NCBI GenBank assembly: GCA_947456005.1
Contig: CANGRP010000044.1
Coordinates: 1 to 12,402, forward strand
Direction of reading: 5' to 3'
Length of the DNA stretch: 12,402 bases
From: Caulobacteraceae bacterium
Lineage (GTDB): Bacteria > Pseudomonadota > Alphaproteobacteria > Caulobacterales > Caulobacteraceae
The notes below the pieces were generated by a model that saw only the letters and a list, made by a program, of their open reading frames with translations, did not search any database and was not told where the DNA came from. The first letter of the stretch is position 1; every line of letters begins with the position of its first letter. Both the position numbers and the translations under genes were made by a program. Below are positions 12,369-12,402 of this stretch, one piece after another.

Positions 12369-12402
12369 TGGCATCTCCTAATCAGTCCAAACCCAGGCGA
12401 AC

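Noticed and set aside
1..12402. CRISPR array, insertion sequence, prophage or defence island
   Set aside because: No regularly spaced direct repeats, transposase, integrase or phage-like protein was seen in either strand. Composition looks uniform across the window.

Overview
The window is high-GC DNA with dense, tightly spaced genes. Protein sequences and gene order point to an alphaproteobacterium, most likely of the Caulobacterales (Caulobacter/Phenylobacterium type). This placement rests on remembered family similarity and synteny; no search was run. Almost all of the DNA is conserved housekeeping sequence. I see no insertion sequence, phage gene, CRISPR array or defence island.

Layout. 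Positions 1-5028 (minus strand) carry a biosynthesis/translation cluster read from high to low coordinates: aroA, cmk, rpsA, ihfB, mscL and the first part of trpF. The aroA-cmk-rpsA-ihfB order is shared with Escherichia coli. aroA and cmk overlap by 4 bp. The rpsA-ihfB gap holds two strong hairpins, and the rpsA start has no proper Shine-Dalgarno sequence. Reading away from aroA, positions 5157-5621 (plus) encode a FYDLN-acid (TIGR02300-type) protein: a double-CXXC N-terminus followed by a very acidic tail. It is followed by tRNA-Ala(GGC) with a textbook terminator.

Positions 5981-7615 (minus) encode a GT4-type glycosyltransferase with an unusual C-terminal helical domain. Divergent from it, positions 7775-8492 (plus) carry an Hsp20 small heat-shock gene and a DUF1150 gene. 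The hsp20 leader folds into what looks like a ROSE RNA thermometer: a bulged-G hairpin that masks the Shine-Dalgarno sequence, preceded by a long hairpin and a candidate heat-shock promoter. I regard this as the best finding in the window. Between the convergent DUF1150 and ptsN genes lie a dispersed-repeat-like palindrome and a long hairpin.

Positions 8615-12368 (minus) carry, in transcription order, a lipoprotein alpha/beta hydrolase, rpoN (sigma-54), the long ribosome-hibernation factor hpf and ptsN (EIIA-Ntr). rpoN-hpf-ptsN is a widely conserved nitrogen/stress cluster. The hydrolase stands where lptB is usually found.

The genes do not form one novel system. The most informative unexplained elements are the RNA structures (hsp20 leader, rpsA leader and trailer, hpf-ptsN hairpin), the FYDLN-acid protein of unknown function, the hydrolase in the lptB position, and the CP4-like class II EPSP synthase.
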